A model generated the notes under the pieces. It saw only the letters and a program-made list of their open reading frames with translations. It had not been told where the DNA came from and searched no databases. Both the position numbers and the translations under genes were made by a program. From Anaerostipes rhamnosivorans (GTDB taxonomy: Bacteria > Bacillota > Clostridia > Lachnospirales > Lachnospiraceae), in contig NZ_CP040058.1 of the NCBI RefSeq assembly GCF_005280655.1, positions 2,890,001 to 2,954,000 on the forward strand: a stretch of DNA of 64,000 nt. Direction: 5' to 3'. Shown here one piece after another: positions 25,839-34,387 of this stretch; position 1 is the first letter of the stretch; each line of letters opens with the position of its first letter.

Positions 25839-28484
25839 TTAGAATCTTCTTCGTTTCCTCAAAACCAAAAGCAGGCCAAGGGTAAGTATACTGACAGCCG
25901 CACCGGGTACAAGTCCCGGCGTCCGGTAAGTCATCTGGATCTTATGTTCTCCCGGTGTCAGCAGCCAGCCCATATACATGCCATTTACTTTTTTGATCTT
26001 CAAATCCCTTCCGTTATCCTGGGCCTTCCATCCGCTGGAATAGGGGATGGGGATGCAAAGCATCCTGTTTTCCTTCACAGAAATTTTTCCTGAGAAGTCA
26101 TTATCCTTATATGAAATCTCCTTCATGACACTATTGTCTTTCAGACGAATCAGCTGATGCAGAGTTTTGTCCTGGCTGACAGCCAAAATCTTCAAGTTAT
26201 CTACTTTATATTTCCCGCGTTTATTAAAAATAATACTGAGAGTCTTGTCCTTCAGCCTTCCAAGATGCAGTATATAGTCTTTTCTTCCAAAAGAATAATT
26301 GCTTCCTTTCTGCTGGATCCTGAGTTTCTGTCTCCAGCCCTGGCCTGACAATGTTATAAAATATGTATTTTTTCCTTCTCTGTTGTTCTCATATTCCAAT
26401 CCCTTTATATAGAGATAATTATCCTTTCCCGGTACCATATGAATTGGAAGCTGGTACATCTGATGCCCTTTTTTAATCTTTATAGATTTTTTCTCTAATG
26501 AGATATTTCGCTCTGTGATTGAAAACTGCGGATCTCCTCTGCGGATGCCCTGCTCCTTTTCGTCCAGCACAGCACTCTGAAGCATTGCCTGCTCTCTCTC
26601 AATCCCGTTCAGCTCCTTGTATTCATCCGCTGTAATATAAGAGTCATAGGAATATCCAAATGGAAGAGCATATCTGTTTTTTAAGAGCAACCTGCCGTTT
26701 TTTATAGATATTGGATCAAAGCCTTTCTTTTTCCATGCTTTTGACGCATTTTTGCTATATTTTACAGAAATATATTTGACTCCATTCAGACCATACAGAC
26801 CAGTCCTGTGGTCCAGTCCCTTGAACTTAAATAGATACGTCAGATTTAATGTCTGGAAGCTTTCTACTGTCTTCCCTACATTTCCATTTGTAACACTGTA
26901 ATAGTTATTTACTGTATTTAAATCAGCAGCCTGTCCGTAGTTATGATTCAGGCTCTGATTGGTGTTCACACGGAAAACGCCGGGATCTCCTGTATTTTGT
27001 AATACTTTTGCTGAGTCATCCAGCAGGGATTCATATCCTGTTCCGCTGTCTAAGAAGTCTTTGGTGTACTTTCCTTTCTTAGGACCAAACCGATAATAGG
27101 AGTGTATTCCCAGACTGCCGATGATCAGCAAAGCTATCATCACAGAACTGATCACACTTTGATATGCCGCTCCTGTCTTCTGGATCAGACAGATACATAA
27201 AAAACTGCCCGCCAATGCTATGATAGCACTGTTAGAACCATATGTATAGAACCCGCCTCCAACAAATTTCTGAGCAAACACACTATAGACAGCCAACAGA
27301 CCAATCCCAGCGGCGACCAGCCATTTTTCTCTCTTCGTCATTGAAAACAGCTTCGGATACATTTCTACAAAAATAAATGCGACAATAAATCCTATGACAA
27401 ATGTCCAGCGGTTTGTCACATATGCAAAACCATTCAACCCATAACCAAACACTTTGACACAGAGGAAGATCAGTGCCAATCCAAATACAGCTTTGAGAGG
27501 TGTATATTTTCTGTCTTTATTCTTTGCCGCAAACAGGAGAAGAACGGCTAATCCTGCCACAGGAACAAAACTTAAAGAAACCGAATTTCCTGAATTTCCA
27601 AAACCAACGAAATTCAGCAGGACACGGCTGTAATACCGCAGTGGATAGAACATTCCCACTGATATGTTCTCGTTGCTCCGTCCGTTTCCTAGGAACCCTA
27701 TGACTGCCGGCAGCAAAATAACTGCGGAAAGCCCCAGTCCCAAAAGATAATAGCCGGAGAATCTTCCCACTGTCCGTATAAAAGTCATAAAATAATTCTC
27801 CCGGACATAGGAAAAAAAGCGGATCAAAGCATACAAAAATGTAAATATAGTGAGCATATAAAGAAAATAATAGTTGCTCATAGCCGAAATACTTACAGAG
27901 AGTATAAACACATAAGGTTTCTCATTTTTAAATATCTTTTCAGCGCCAATCAAAAGAAGCGGTAAATAGATCAGCGGGTTCAGGAAAAATGGATGCCTTA
28001 TGCCCGCCCACAGTGTAAATCCTGTAAACACATAGATCAGAGAACCAAATACAGTTGCCCTGTGCCCTTTCTTCATATACAAACAATAGGCCATAAAGGA
28101 CAGCCCTGCCAGATACATTCTGAAAATAATCATAAAATTATACAGATACTCTGCATTTTCTTTAGAAACAAATGCATATACAAGATTCAGCGGGTCCCCT
28201 ATGGCGTAATAGTTTAATGTAGATAATATATCTGCGCCGTATCCAAGACTCATATCCCACATAGGGAGCGAAGGATGTCCTGCAAAAAGATTCGAAAAAA
28301 AGCTCCGCAGATACTCGCCCCAGTAAGCCAATGAATTTAGATGCTGGCTTAATCCGTCACCTGCCATTGAAACCCATATCAGAGACTTCCCGCTCTGATA
28401 CATAGGGTAAAACACAATGCAGGATATGACCGCAAACAATGCCGTATAGATCAATCCACTTTTTAATTTTTTATTCTCTCTCAT
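25839..28484 (-). CDS. YfhO-family membrane glycosyltransferase (copy 1)
   Basis: 881-residue tandem paralogue of the next gene, with the same layout: an N-terminal bundle of about twelve to fourteen helices, a long extracytoplasmic domain and a final C-terminal helix followed by RKRRRF. Shared segments include ADILSTLNYYAIGDPLNLVY, VIGFLGNGRS, FVGFGNSGNS and LNGIEREQAMLQSAVLDE. It is probably a GT-C-like transferase using a lipid-linked sugar flipped by the GtrA protein encoded divergently next door. An extended -10 promoter lies upstream at about 28,534. The two copies may differ in acceptor. Function is inferred from the Bacillus CsbB-GtcA-YfhO system. Confidence 0.85.
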   Translation of the reverse strand: MRENKKLKSGLIYTALFAVISCIVFYPMYQSGKSLIWVSMAGDGLSQHLNSLAYWGEYLRSFFSNLFAGHPSLPMWDMSLGYGADILSTLNYYAIGDPLNLVYAFVSKENAEYLYNFMIIFRMYLAGLSFMAYCLYMKKGHRATVFGSLIYVFTGFTLWAGIRHPFFLNPLIYLPLLLIGAEKIFKNEKPYVFILSVSISAMSNYYFLYMLTIFTFLYALIRFFSYVRENYFMTFIRTVGRFSGYYLLGLGLSAVILLPAVIGFLGNGRSNENISVGMFYPLRYYSRVLLNFVGFGNSGNSVSLSFVPVAGLAVLLLFAAKNKDRKYTPLKAVFGLALIFLCVKVFGYGLNGFAYVTNRWTFVIGFIVAFIFVEMYPKLFSMTKREKWLVAAGIGLLAVYSVFAQKFVGGGFYTYGSNSAIIALAGSFLCICLIQKTGAAYQSVISSVMIALLIIGSLGIHSYYRFGPKKGKYTKDFLDSGTGYESLLDDSAKVLQNTGDPGVFRVNTNQSLNHNYGQAADLNTVNNYYSVTNGNVGKTVESFQTLNLTYLFKFKGLDHRTGLYGLNGVKYISVKYSKNASKAWKKKGFDPISIKNGRLLLKNRYALPFGYSYDSYITADEYKELNGIEREQAMLQSAVLDEKEQGIRRGDPQFSITERNISLEKKSIKIKKGHQMYQLPIHMVPGKDNYLYIKGLEYENNREGKNTYFITLSGQGWRQKLRIQQKGSNYSFGRKDYILHLGRLKDKTLSIIFNKRGKYKVDNLKILAVSQDKTLHQLIRLKDNSVMKEISYKDNDFSGKISVKENRMLCIPIPYSSGWKAQDNGRDLKIKKVNGMYMGWLLTPGEHKIQMTYRTPGLVPGAAVSILTLGLLLVLRKRRRF

Positions 28485-28533
28485 GATTCATACCACCTAT
28501 CCAAAAAATTCCATAAAACTAAAGTATTCATTT

Positions 28534-28542
28534 ATTATACCA
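28534..28542 (-). promoter_or_regulatory. Extended -10 promoter of the yfhO operon
   Basis: TGGTATAAT on the minus strand fits an extended -10 element; no good -35 box is present. It lies about 50 bases ahead of the first yfhO start codon. Confidence 0.5.
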
Positions 28543-28607
28543 TAAGTCGGCAATAATTTAAGCTCTTTCTAGTCACTTCTCTGGATTGTAAGAAAATCTT
28601 CACATTC

Positions 28608-28636
28608 TTGCAAACTTTTATCAGAGGTTTTATACT
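28608..28636 (+). promoter_or_regulatory. Promoter of gtrA-PIG-L
   Basis: TTGCAA, a 17-base spacer and TATACT (five of six matches) lie 45 bases upstream of the gtrA start. A second TATAAT overlaps the end of this -10 box. Divergent from the yfhO promoter. Confidence 0.55.
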
Positions 28637-28680
28637 ATAATAAATTTTAAACATATAATATATAAGAAAAGGATACTATC

Positions 28681-29106
28681 ATGATGAATTTAATTAAAAA
28701 ACTTTGGTATAATCAAGGGCTCCGCTATCTTTTTTTCGGCGGTTGCACTACTCTTGTAAACCTGGTGATATTTAATGTACTTGTTTATACGTTCCATATC
28801 AATTATACCATCAGTAATATTATTTCTGTCATTGCGGCAATTCTCTTTGCCTATGTGGTCAATAAGCTTTTTGTCTTCTCTTCCAGCTGCAGCTCCTGGA
28901 AAGAAGTATTTTTAGAATTTTACAGGTTTGTGCTGGGCCGTTTATCTACTATGGTCATTGAAGTCGGCGGCGTCTATGTCCTTGTACAGTTTATTGGACA
29001 GGCCAAATGGCTGGCCAAACTGGAAACACAGGTGATCGTGGTGATCGTAAACTACTTTATCAGTAAATTTTTAGTTTTTAAACATACACAGCCAGAAAGA
29101 GATTAA
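28681..29106 (+). CDS. GtrA/GtcA-family membrane protein
   Basis: 141-residue membrane protein with four helices, of the GtrA family thought to flip polyprenyl-phosphate-linked monosaccharides. Typical features are the N-terminal RYLFFGGCTTLVNLVIF and the closing NYFISKFLVFKH. The RBS is AAAGGA 7 bases ahead of the ATG; a second ATG follows immediately. It is divergent from the two yfhO genes and 4 bp ahead of the PIG-L gene. Together with the CsbB-like transferase at 29.9 kb it completes a three-component surface-glycosylation set. Confidence 0.88.
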   Translation: MMNLIKKLWYNQGLRYLFFGGCTTLVNLVIFNVLVYTFHINYTISNIISVIAAILFAYVVNKLFVFSSSCSSWKEVFLEFYRFVLGRLSTMVIEVGGVYVLVQFIGQAKWLAKLETQVIVVIVNYFISKFLVFKHTQPERD

Positions 29107-29110
29107 CATT

Positions 29111-29860
29111 ATGAAATTAGATAAAGCACAAAAGATAATGCTTGCACTGACTCTGGTCTTTGCCCTGTGTCTGGGAGTCATCGGCTCTTCATTTCCCGTC
29201 AAGGAAGATGCCACACCCCAGTACCTTGACACCTTAGATCTTAGAGGTATCGACAACATTATGATCGTGGCACATCCTGACGATGAGTCTCTATGGGGAG
29301 GAGCGCACCTGGCAAAGGACCGGTACCTTGTTGTATGTCTCACCAATGCCAATACATATCATCTCACCAGATACAAAGAATTTAAATACGCTATGAATGT
29401 AGCCGGTTCTCCCAGCATCATGCTGAATTATCCGGACTATGTAAACAGAAAACGGGTTTCATGGAAACCATACAAAAACAGGATTGAAAAAAACATCCGC
29501 ACCCTTTTAAGATACAAAAAATGGAAGGTCATCGCCACCCATAATCCGGAAGGAGAATATGGCCACCCTCATCATATCGGCACTTCAAACATTGTCACAT
29601 TCGCCGCGAAGAAAGAACATGATTTTGATCACTTATACTATTTCGGTAAGTATTACTGCCAGCTGCCTCCGGAGAGGCCCATCGGTCCCCCGGAAGACCC
29701 GAAATATATGAAGATCAAAAAAAAGATGTTCTCATTCTACAACCGGGAACGCCGTACAATCTGGAAACACAGACAGATGCACTACTTTGAAAATTGGGTA
29801 AAGGCTTCAGACTGGAACGAAGGAACAAAAAGCAAAACAGCGGAAGGAAATCGGCCTTGA
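29111..29860 (+). CDS. PIG-L family deacetylase, membrane-anchored
   Basis: 249-residue zinc-dependent GlcNAc deacetylase-like protein. The N-terminus has a single hydrophobic segment (about 9-27), so it is exported or anchored. The catalytic motif AHPDDE is at 54-59 and the third metal ligand lies in GEYGHPHH at about 138-145. The family removes N-acetyl groups from GlcNAc-containing lipids or small molecules. Four bases after gtrA, it is probably co-transcribed and may deacetylate the lipid-linked or transferred GlcNAc outside the membrane. That link is inferred from gene order. A strong hairpin terminator follows. Confidence 0.85.
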   Translation: MKLDKAQKIMLALTLVFALCLGVIGSSFPVKEDATPQYLDTLDLRGIDNIMIVAHPDDESLWGGAHLAKDRYLVVCLTNANTYHLTRYKEFKYAMNVAGSPSIMLNYPDYVNRKRVSWKPYKNRIEKNIRTLLRYKKWKVIATHNPEGEYGHPHHIGTSNIVTFAAKKEHDFDHLYYFGKYYCQLPPERPIGPPEDPKYMKIKKKMFSFYNRERRTIWKHRQMHYFENWVKASDWNEGTKSKTAEGNRP

Positions 29861-29875
29861 TTTCTTTCCGCTGTT
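29836..29875. terminator. Bidirectional terminator between convergent genes
   Basis: 17-bp stem (one G-U pair) with a 6-base loop, followed by a T-run on the plus strand and by T-rich sequence on the minus strand. It overlaps the last codons of the PIG-L gene and serves the convergent glycosyltransferase gene too. Confidence 0.85.
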
Positions 29876-29877
29876 TT

Positions 29878-30804
29878 TTATTTCTTCTGTTTTGTGATCT
29901 CCGAAATAATGTATCTCGGCCTCATTTTAACTTCCTCATATATTTTAGACAGATAATATCCGATCACTCCTAAACTGAACATCAAGATACTGCCAATGAT
30001 CAGCAAGAGCAGGATCACTGTGGTGAAGCCTGCCACTGCCTTTCCGCTGAAATATAGGTAGAGTGACTGTACCGCCAAAACAACTGCAAATAAAAAGAAG
30101 ATGACGCCACAGAATGTAACAACCTGCATAGGTACTGCACTGAAAGACGTAATATTATTGATCGCATATCTGAAAAGTGACTTCATAGACCATTTTGATT
30201 CTCCGGCTTCCCTCTCTTGTACGTGGAATTCTACATAAGTAGTCTTAAAGCCCACCCAGGAGGACAGTGCACGGAAAAATACATTCCGTTCTGGCAGCTT
30301 AAGAAATTCGTCCACAGCAGTCCGGTCCAGAAGTTTAAAGTCCGATGCTCTTGACATATCCACACCTGTGGCATTGCTGATAATCTTATAAAATGTCTTG
30401 GCAAAAAACTTGTGGATCATCCCTTCTTTTCCTCTGGATGCCTTTACTCCCTCGATCACCTGATAACCCTGCTCCCAGAGCCTGTACATAGTCACCAGAG
30501 TCTCAGGAGGATGCTGGAGATCGCAGTCCATGACTGCCACACAATCTCCAGAGGCATTGGCGATCCCTGCAAACACAGCTCCTTCTTTTCCAAAATTCCT
30601 GGAAAAGCAGACTCCTTTTATGTTTGGATTCTCCTCAGATACTTTAACAATCTTTTCCCATGTCAGGTCCTTAGACCCGTCATTGACAAACACCAGTTCA
30701 TAACTTATGTTTTCTTCTTCCATAAGCTCTGGTATGATCCTGGCCGTCTTTTCTATCATTTGTTCTTCATTGTAAGCCGGAAGAACGATTGACATTGTCT
30801 TCAT
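29878..30804 (-). CDS. CsbB/DPM1-like polyprenyl-phosphate glycosyltransferase
   Basis: 308-residue GT2 enzyme with two C-terminal membrane helices (about 228-255 and 263-290). The catalytic domain has SIVLPAYNEE, FVNDGSKD and VMDCDLQHPPE with the DxD-type metal site. CsbB/GtrB-type proteins transfer a sugar from UDP- to undecaprenyl-phosphate on the inner face. It would supply the lipid-linked sugar to GtrA and YfhO encoded nearby. It lies 10 bp after cdaR and so is probably read from the cdaA-cdaR transcript. A paralogue is at 38.7 kb. Confidence 0.88.
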   Translation of the reverse strand: MKTMSIVLPAYNEEQMIEKTARIIPELMEEENISYELVFVNDGSKDLTWEKIVKVSEENPNIKGVCFSRNFGKEGAVFAGIANASGDCVAVMDCDLQHPPETLVTMYRLWEQGYQVIEGVKASRGKEGMIHKFFAKTFYKIISNATGVDMSRASDFKLLDRTAVDEFLKLPERNVFFRALSSWVGFKTTYVEFHVQEREAGESKWSMKSLFRYAINNITSFSAVPMQVVTFCGVIFFLFAVVLAVQSLYLYFSGKAVAGFTTVILLLLIIGSILMFSLGVIGYYLSKIYEEVKMRPRYIISEITKQKK

Positions 30805-30814
30805 AAATAGGCTC

Positions 30815-32044
30815 CTATTCTGATACTGTAATCTTCACCTGGACATTTCCGATAATATCCATATTCTTTACTTCTTTGAGCTGTACCTGCACCGTGTGTG
30901 TTCCGGTCTCATAGACAGACACATCAATCTTTGGATTCAAATCCTTAGCTGTCAGTTCATCCACAACTGATTTTAATCCTGTAACCTTGATCGGCACTTC
31001 AGATTGGTCAAACTCTATATGATAGTTATTCTTATTGTTGATCAGCTGAATCTGGTCCGTAGAAAGAGTGATCGTGCGCTTTTTATTCTTCTCAATATTT
31101 GCCTTGACTACAATATCCTCGATCTTGCTTGTATCCTTTACAAACGTAATTCCCTCCGGAAGCTTGATATCTTCTGCTTTGATGGTTTTTTCGATACTCT
31201 TGGTACTGCTGCTGATATCAATGGTGGACAAAGCGATCTCGTCCACCTCATCCAGAACGTCCTTTTCTCCGGTGATCTCGATCTCTTCCGGAGAGTAGTC
31301 GATACTTCCCAGAGCATATCCCTTTGCAGGAGTTCCTTTTGTCTTTACTACGATCGGTACAGTCTTGGTCCTGCTAAACTTGATCCTTACTTTGACTTCG
31401 TCGTCATCCAGTTTCAGCCTGGACTGGTCTACCTGCTCTCCTTCGCTGTCATAGCAGACAACTTTATGAGTGATGGATACGTCTCTCTTTAGTCCAGAAA
31501 CATCTACAATTACTTTGATGGCTTTCACCTGCTTAACCACACTCTTAGGACCGGAAATAGAAATCAGGTTCGGTGCCGCAGTCCTGCTGCCCACCGCATA
31601 TCCCGATGCCGGTTTTCCTGTTGTCTCCACTGTCACCGGCACCTGTACTCTGCGCAGGTCTTCCAGTTTTACTTTGACACTCTGGTTATTTCCTGATACA
31701 ATCTCCAGCTGGTCAGCAAACTTCAGCGGTACGATCTTGATCGGGATGGAATTTACCTTAGACATGGAGGACACATCTGCAGTTGCCCTGAAATCACTTT
31801 TTTTCAATTTGTCAAGAACTGTCTTTTTCCCTTTTACCGTAAAGCTCACGGTTGAGCCCTCTGTGATCTTATACGTCCGGTTCAGCTCATCCAGTACCTG
31901 CTCATTGAGCATATCCACAGGGATATTTGAAAAAGACTTGGTTATCACCGGATCTTCTGTGTTGATGACAAACAGCCAAAGCAGGATGGCAAGGACAAGA
32001 GAAAATATTTTTAAGACAAGATCATTTCCTAATTTTTCTTTCAT
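30815..32044 (-). CDS. cdaR: YbbR-domain protein, CdaA regulator
   Basis: 409-residue extracytoplasmic protein with one N-terminal membrane helix (VLKIFSLVLAILLWLFVI) and about four YbbR repeats, recognisable by recurring PV-V-x-T-x-G-x-P-A-x-GY-x-(V/L)-G segments. In Firmicutes CdaR binds the diadenylate cyclase CdaA at the membrane and modulates its activity. The start overlaps the 3' end of cdaA by 23 bases. The usual third gene glmM is not next; a glycosyltransferase follows instead. Confidence 0.92.
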   Translation of the reverse strand: MKEKLGNDLVLKIFSLVLAILLWLFVINTEDPVITKSFSNIPVDMLNEQVLDELNRTYKITEGSTVSFTVKGKKTVLDKLKKSDFRATADVSSMSKVNSIPIKIVPLKFADQLEIVSGNNQSVKVKLEDLRRVQVPVTVETTGKPASGYAVGSRTAAPNLISISGPKSVVKQVKAIKVIVDVSGLKRDVSITHKVVCYDSEGEQVDQSRLKLDDDEVKVRIKFSRTKTVPIVVKTKGTPAKGYALGSIDYSPEEIEITGEKDVLDEVDEIALSTIDISSSTKSIEKTIKAEDIKLPEGITFVKDTSKIEDIVVKANIEKNKKRTITLSTDQIQLINNKNNYHIEFDQSEVPIKVTGLKSVVDELTAKDLNPKIDVSVYETGTHTVQVQLKEVKNMDIIGNVQVKITVSE

Positions 32045-32903
32045 TGCGGTTCAATCCTTTCCAAAGCCTGAATTTCCTTCCGTCGCTATAATCGTTCTTC
32101 ACCACAGCCAGCCGGTCTCTCAGCTGCTGCGGAGTCAATCCTCTGTAAATTCTGCCGCCCTGTGCAATGGAAATACCTCCCGTTTCTTCTGAGACAACAA
32201 TCGTCACACTGTCAGAGACTTCACTGATCCCCACTGCCGCCCTGTGCCTGGTTCCCAGTTCCTTTTCAATCTCCAGGCTGTCGCTCAGAGGCAGATAGCA
32301 GGTAGCTGACACAATGCGGTTATTTCTCACGATCACTGCCCCATCGTGAAGCGGAGTATTGTGTTCAAAAATATTGATCAGCAGCTGACTGCTCATCTTG
32401 GCGTCAACAGGAATTCCTGTCCGCTCAAATTCACCCAGAGGGACTTCACGTTCCATCACGATCAGTGCACCGGTCTTGACCTTCGACATCTCAATGGTAG
32501 CCCTAACGATCTCCTGGAGAGTCCGGTCTGTATATCCCACCTTCTCATCCCGGCTTTCGTCGGATGAAAACAGATTTACAATAGGATTCTTCCTGCCCAG
32601 CTGCTCCAGGGCATTCCTGAGTTCCGGCTGAAACACAATGATCGCCGCAGTGACACCCACACCCATGGTATTATTGATCAGCCAGGATATTGTGTGCAGC
32701 TGACATACATAAGCTACCATAGCTACAAAAACAAGCAGCATAATGCCTTTCAGAAGGGTCCAGGCTCTGGTATTCTTGATCCATTTGGCGATTTCATAGA
32801 TCAGCACGCTGACGATCAGGATATCCAGGATATCCGTGATTGACATCTGGGGAATGGATAACCAATATAAATATTTTTCGATGACTGATAAAAGCTGCTC
32901 CAA
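32022..32903 (-). CDS. cdaA: Diadenylate cyclase CdaA
   Basis: Makes the second messenger c-di-AMP from two ATP. Three membrane helices occupy about residues 24-92. The DAC domain shows the catalytic DGA at 187-189 (PLHDGAVIV) and RHR at 219-221 (GTRHRAAVG). The 293-residue length is close to the 270-280 of other CdaA proteins. It overlaps cdaR and starts 2 bp after the stop of an uncharacterised membrane-protein gene. c-di-AMP typically controls potassium transport and cell-wall homeostasis; the TrkA/TrkH genes in this window are possible targets, but that is general family knowledge. Confidence 0.95.
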   Translation of the reverse strand: MEQLLSVIEKYLYWLSIPQMSITDILDILIVSVLIYEIAKWIKNTRAWTLLKGIMLLVFVAMVAYVCQLHTISWLINNTMGVGVTAAIIVFQPELRNALEQLGRKNPIVNLFSSDESRDEKVGYTDRTLQEIVRATIEMSKVKTGALIVMEREVPLGEFERTGIPVDAKMSSQLLINIFEHNTPLHDGAVIVRNNRIVSATCYLPLSDSLEIEKELGTRHRAAVGISEVSDSVTIVVSEETGGISIAQGGRIYRGLTPQQLRDRLAVVKNDYSDGRKFRLWKGLNRNERKIRK

Positions 32904-32905
32904 AT

Positions 32906-33862
32906 CTACTCTCCCTTATGTTTTTTAAATCCAAATTTCTTCCCGGCAGGATTGATCTTCGTGATATTGATCTCTTCCTCATTGACCCTGCTCTTGGGAA
33001 TCGCCTTGACATAATAGTAATAATCCTCATCCTCAAACTCCAAGGTCTCTTGTCTGGAGTAGTCAATGACGATCTTGAAAAACTGCATGATCATCACAAC
33101 CAGAATGCTTACCGCCGCAATGATCAGCTCTCCGCCGATATCTACACGGTTTCCAGTAAAAAATCCGCCAACCAGCACGATGGTCACATAGGCAATACCT
33201 CCGATAAAGATCGAAAAATACCATCCATAATCCACCTGCATCCTGCGGATCCCCACAATCAGGGCTACCACAAAAATAAAACACAGAATATATATAATTA
33301 ACTGCTTATTCTCTATCGTTCCCTGAAGTACAAAATTATACAACTGGCTGCCAAATGAACCGTTATTTACCTGTACCACTCCGCTCTGGACTGTCTGTGC
33401 AAAGATGTACAGAAATGTTCCCATGACAATCGCCGGAATTCCCGTGATCCCAATGAAGCTGCCCACAAACAGTGGAATGACGGCAGTCAAGTGGAAAAAG
33501 AAAAACACCGGGGTCATAAAAAATAAATATCTCATTTCAGGAAACATCCGCTGATACAGCAGATAGTAAATACCCACGATAATAAAATACAATATTGTGA
33601 TCTCCATCGATACCACAGATAAATGAATGATAATGATCAGATTGCACAGCAAATATGTCATCGAAAATGGCAGGAATACGCAGATACCCGCCAGGATCAA
33701 TGTGCTGAACGGCTGACTTAGTATTTTAGAATATCCAAACAGTGAATTGATCACATAAAATATGAACACCCCTCCTATGAACTTTCCCAGAGGTCCGCAG
33801 ACCTGCCAATGGGATGACAGGAATTTTAATAGCTTTTCTCTATAAATCAATAATTTTTCCAT
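32906..33862 (-). CDS. Uncharacterised polytopic membrane protein upstream of cdaA
   Basis: 318-residue protein with about eight predicted membrane helices. An acidic, tyrosine-rich cytoplasmic patch (EFEDEDYYYY) lies near the C-terminus, with a basic tail (KKFGFKKHKGE). AGAGGAG is about 8 bases ahead of the ATG. It overlaps the previous gene by 23 bases and is 2 bp from cdaA, so the three are translationally coupled. I do not recognise the family. Position suggests a role in c-di-AMP signalling or envelope synthesis, but nothing in the sequence proves it. Confidence 0.8.
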   Translation of the reverse strand: MEKLLIYREKLLKFLSSHWQVCGPLGKFIGGVFIFYVINSLFGYSKILSQPFSTLILAGICVFLPFSMTYLLCNLIIIIHLSVVSMEITILYFIIVGIYYLLYQRMFPEMRYLFFMTPVFFFFHLTAVIPLFVGSFIGITGIPAIVMGTFLYIFAQTVQSGVVQVNNGSFGSQLYNFVLQGTIENKQLIIYILCFIFVVALIVGIRRMQVDYGWYFSIFIGGIAYVTIVLVGGFFTGNRVDIGGELIIAAVSILVVMIMQFFKIVIDYSRQETLEFEDEDYYYYVKAIPKSRVNEEEINITKINPAGKKFGFKKHKGE

Positions 33863-34295
33863 CTGCCAACTCCTCTGTATCTATCTTCGGGCTTTTATCT
33901 TCGTTCTCTTCTTCCTCATAAACTTCCAGAAGCTTCTCCAACTGTCTTTCATATGCATTGATGCGCACCATAGCCTCATTATAGCGATGCTCCGCTCTGG
34001 ACCGGGTGGTCTTTACATAGCAAAAGAAAAGGATTCCAAAACAGAATAAAATCAATATTGCCGGTACAGCGATGGTCCCTTTCCGCATCATAGAAATTAC
34101 GTTTTCTATCTGAAATATGATTATGATCCCGCTGAGAAGCAAGAGCGCCACCACTAGAGCAACTCCTACTTTCATTGTTTCCATTCTTACATAATCACTG
34201 CAGCTATAACGGTTGATCCTTAAATCCTTGACGCCCTCTTTTTTTTCGTACTGGGCGAGCGAAGTCATAATCTTTATTTTTTTTTCTGAAATCAT
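33840..34295 (-). CDS. Uncharacterised two-helix membrane protein
   Basis: 151-residue protein with two adjacent hydrophobic helices (about 43-64 and 74-95), then an amphipathic, probably coiled-coil segment (RSRAEHRYNEAMVRINAYERQ) and an acidic tail. AGGAGGGG lies 8 bases ahead of the ATG at 34,295; a GTG 9 bases earlier would sit on the RBS itself. It is the first gene of a coupled run leading to cdaA, cdaR and a glycosyltransferase, with a promoter at about 34,340-34,368. Function unknown. Confidence 0.8.
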   Translation of the reverse strand: MISEKKIKIMTSLAQYEKKEGVKDLRINRYSCSDYVRMETMKVGVALVVALLLLSGIIIIFQIENVISMMRKGTIAVPAILILFCFGILFFCYVKTTRSRAEHRYNEAMVRINAYERQLEKLLEVYEEEENEDKSPKIDTEELADGKIIDL

Positions 34296-34339
34296 AGGAT
34301 TCACCCCTCCTTTTTAGCTGCACCGCCGGACATGGTGAC

Positions 34340-34368
34340 ATTATATCACAAAATGAGGTACAGACCAA
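34340..34368 (-). promoter_or_regulatory. Promoter of the cdaA operon, inside a terminator hairpin
   Basis: Minus strand TTGGTC, a 17-base spacer and TATAAT preceded by TG (extended -10). The -35 box lies in the loop and 3' arm of the terminator of the upstream gene. Confidence 0.65.
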
Positions 34369-34385
34369 GGCGTCTGTACCTCATT
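34352..34385 (-). terminator. Terminator of the phosphoesterase gene
   Basis: Perfect 14-bp stem with a 6-base loop and a short T-run on the minus strand, immediately after the stop codon at 34,388. Confidence 0.75.
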
Positions 34386-34387
34386 GT

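Noticed and set aside
31470-32192. 240-codon open frame on the plus strand
   Set aside because: Antisense to cdaR and the end of cdaA, serine/threonine-rich shadow translation, no RBS or family motif.
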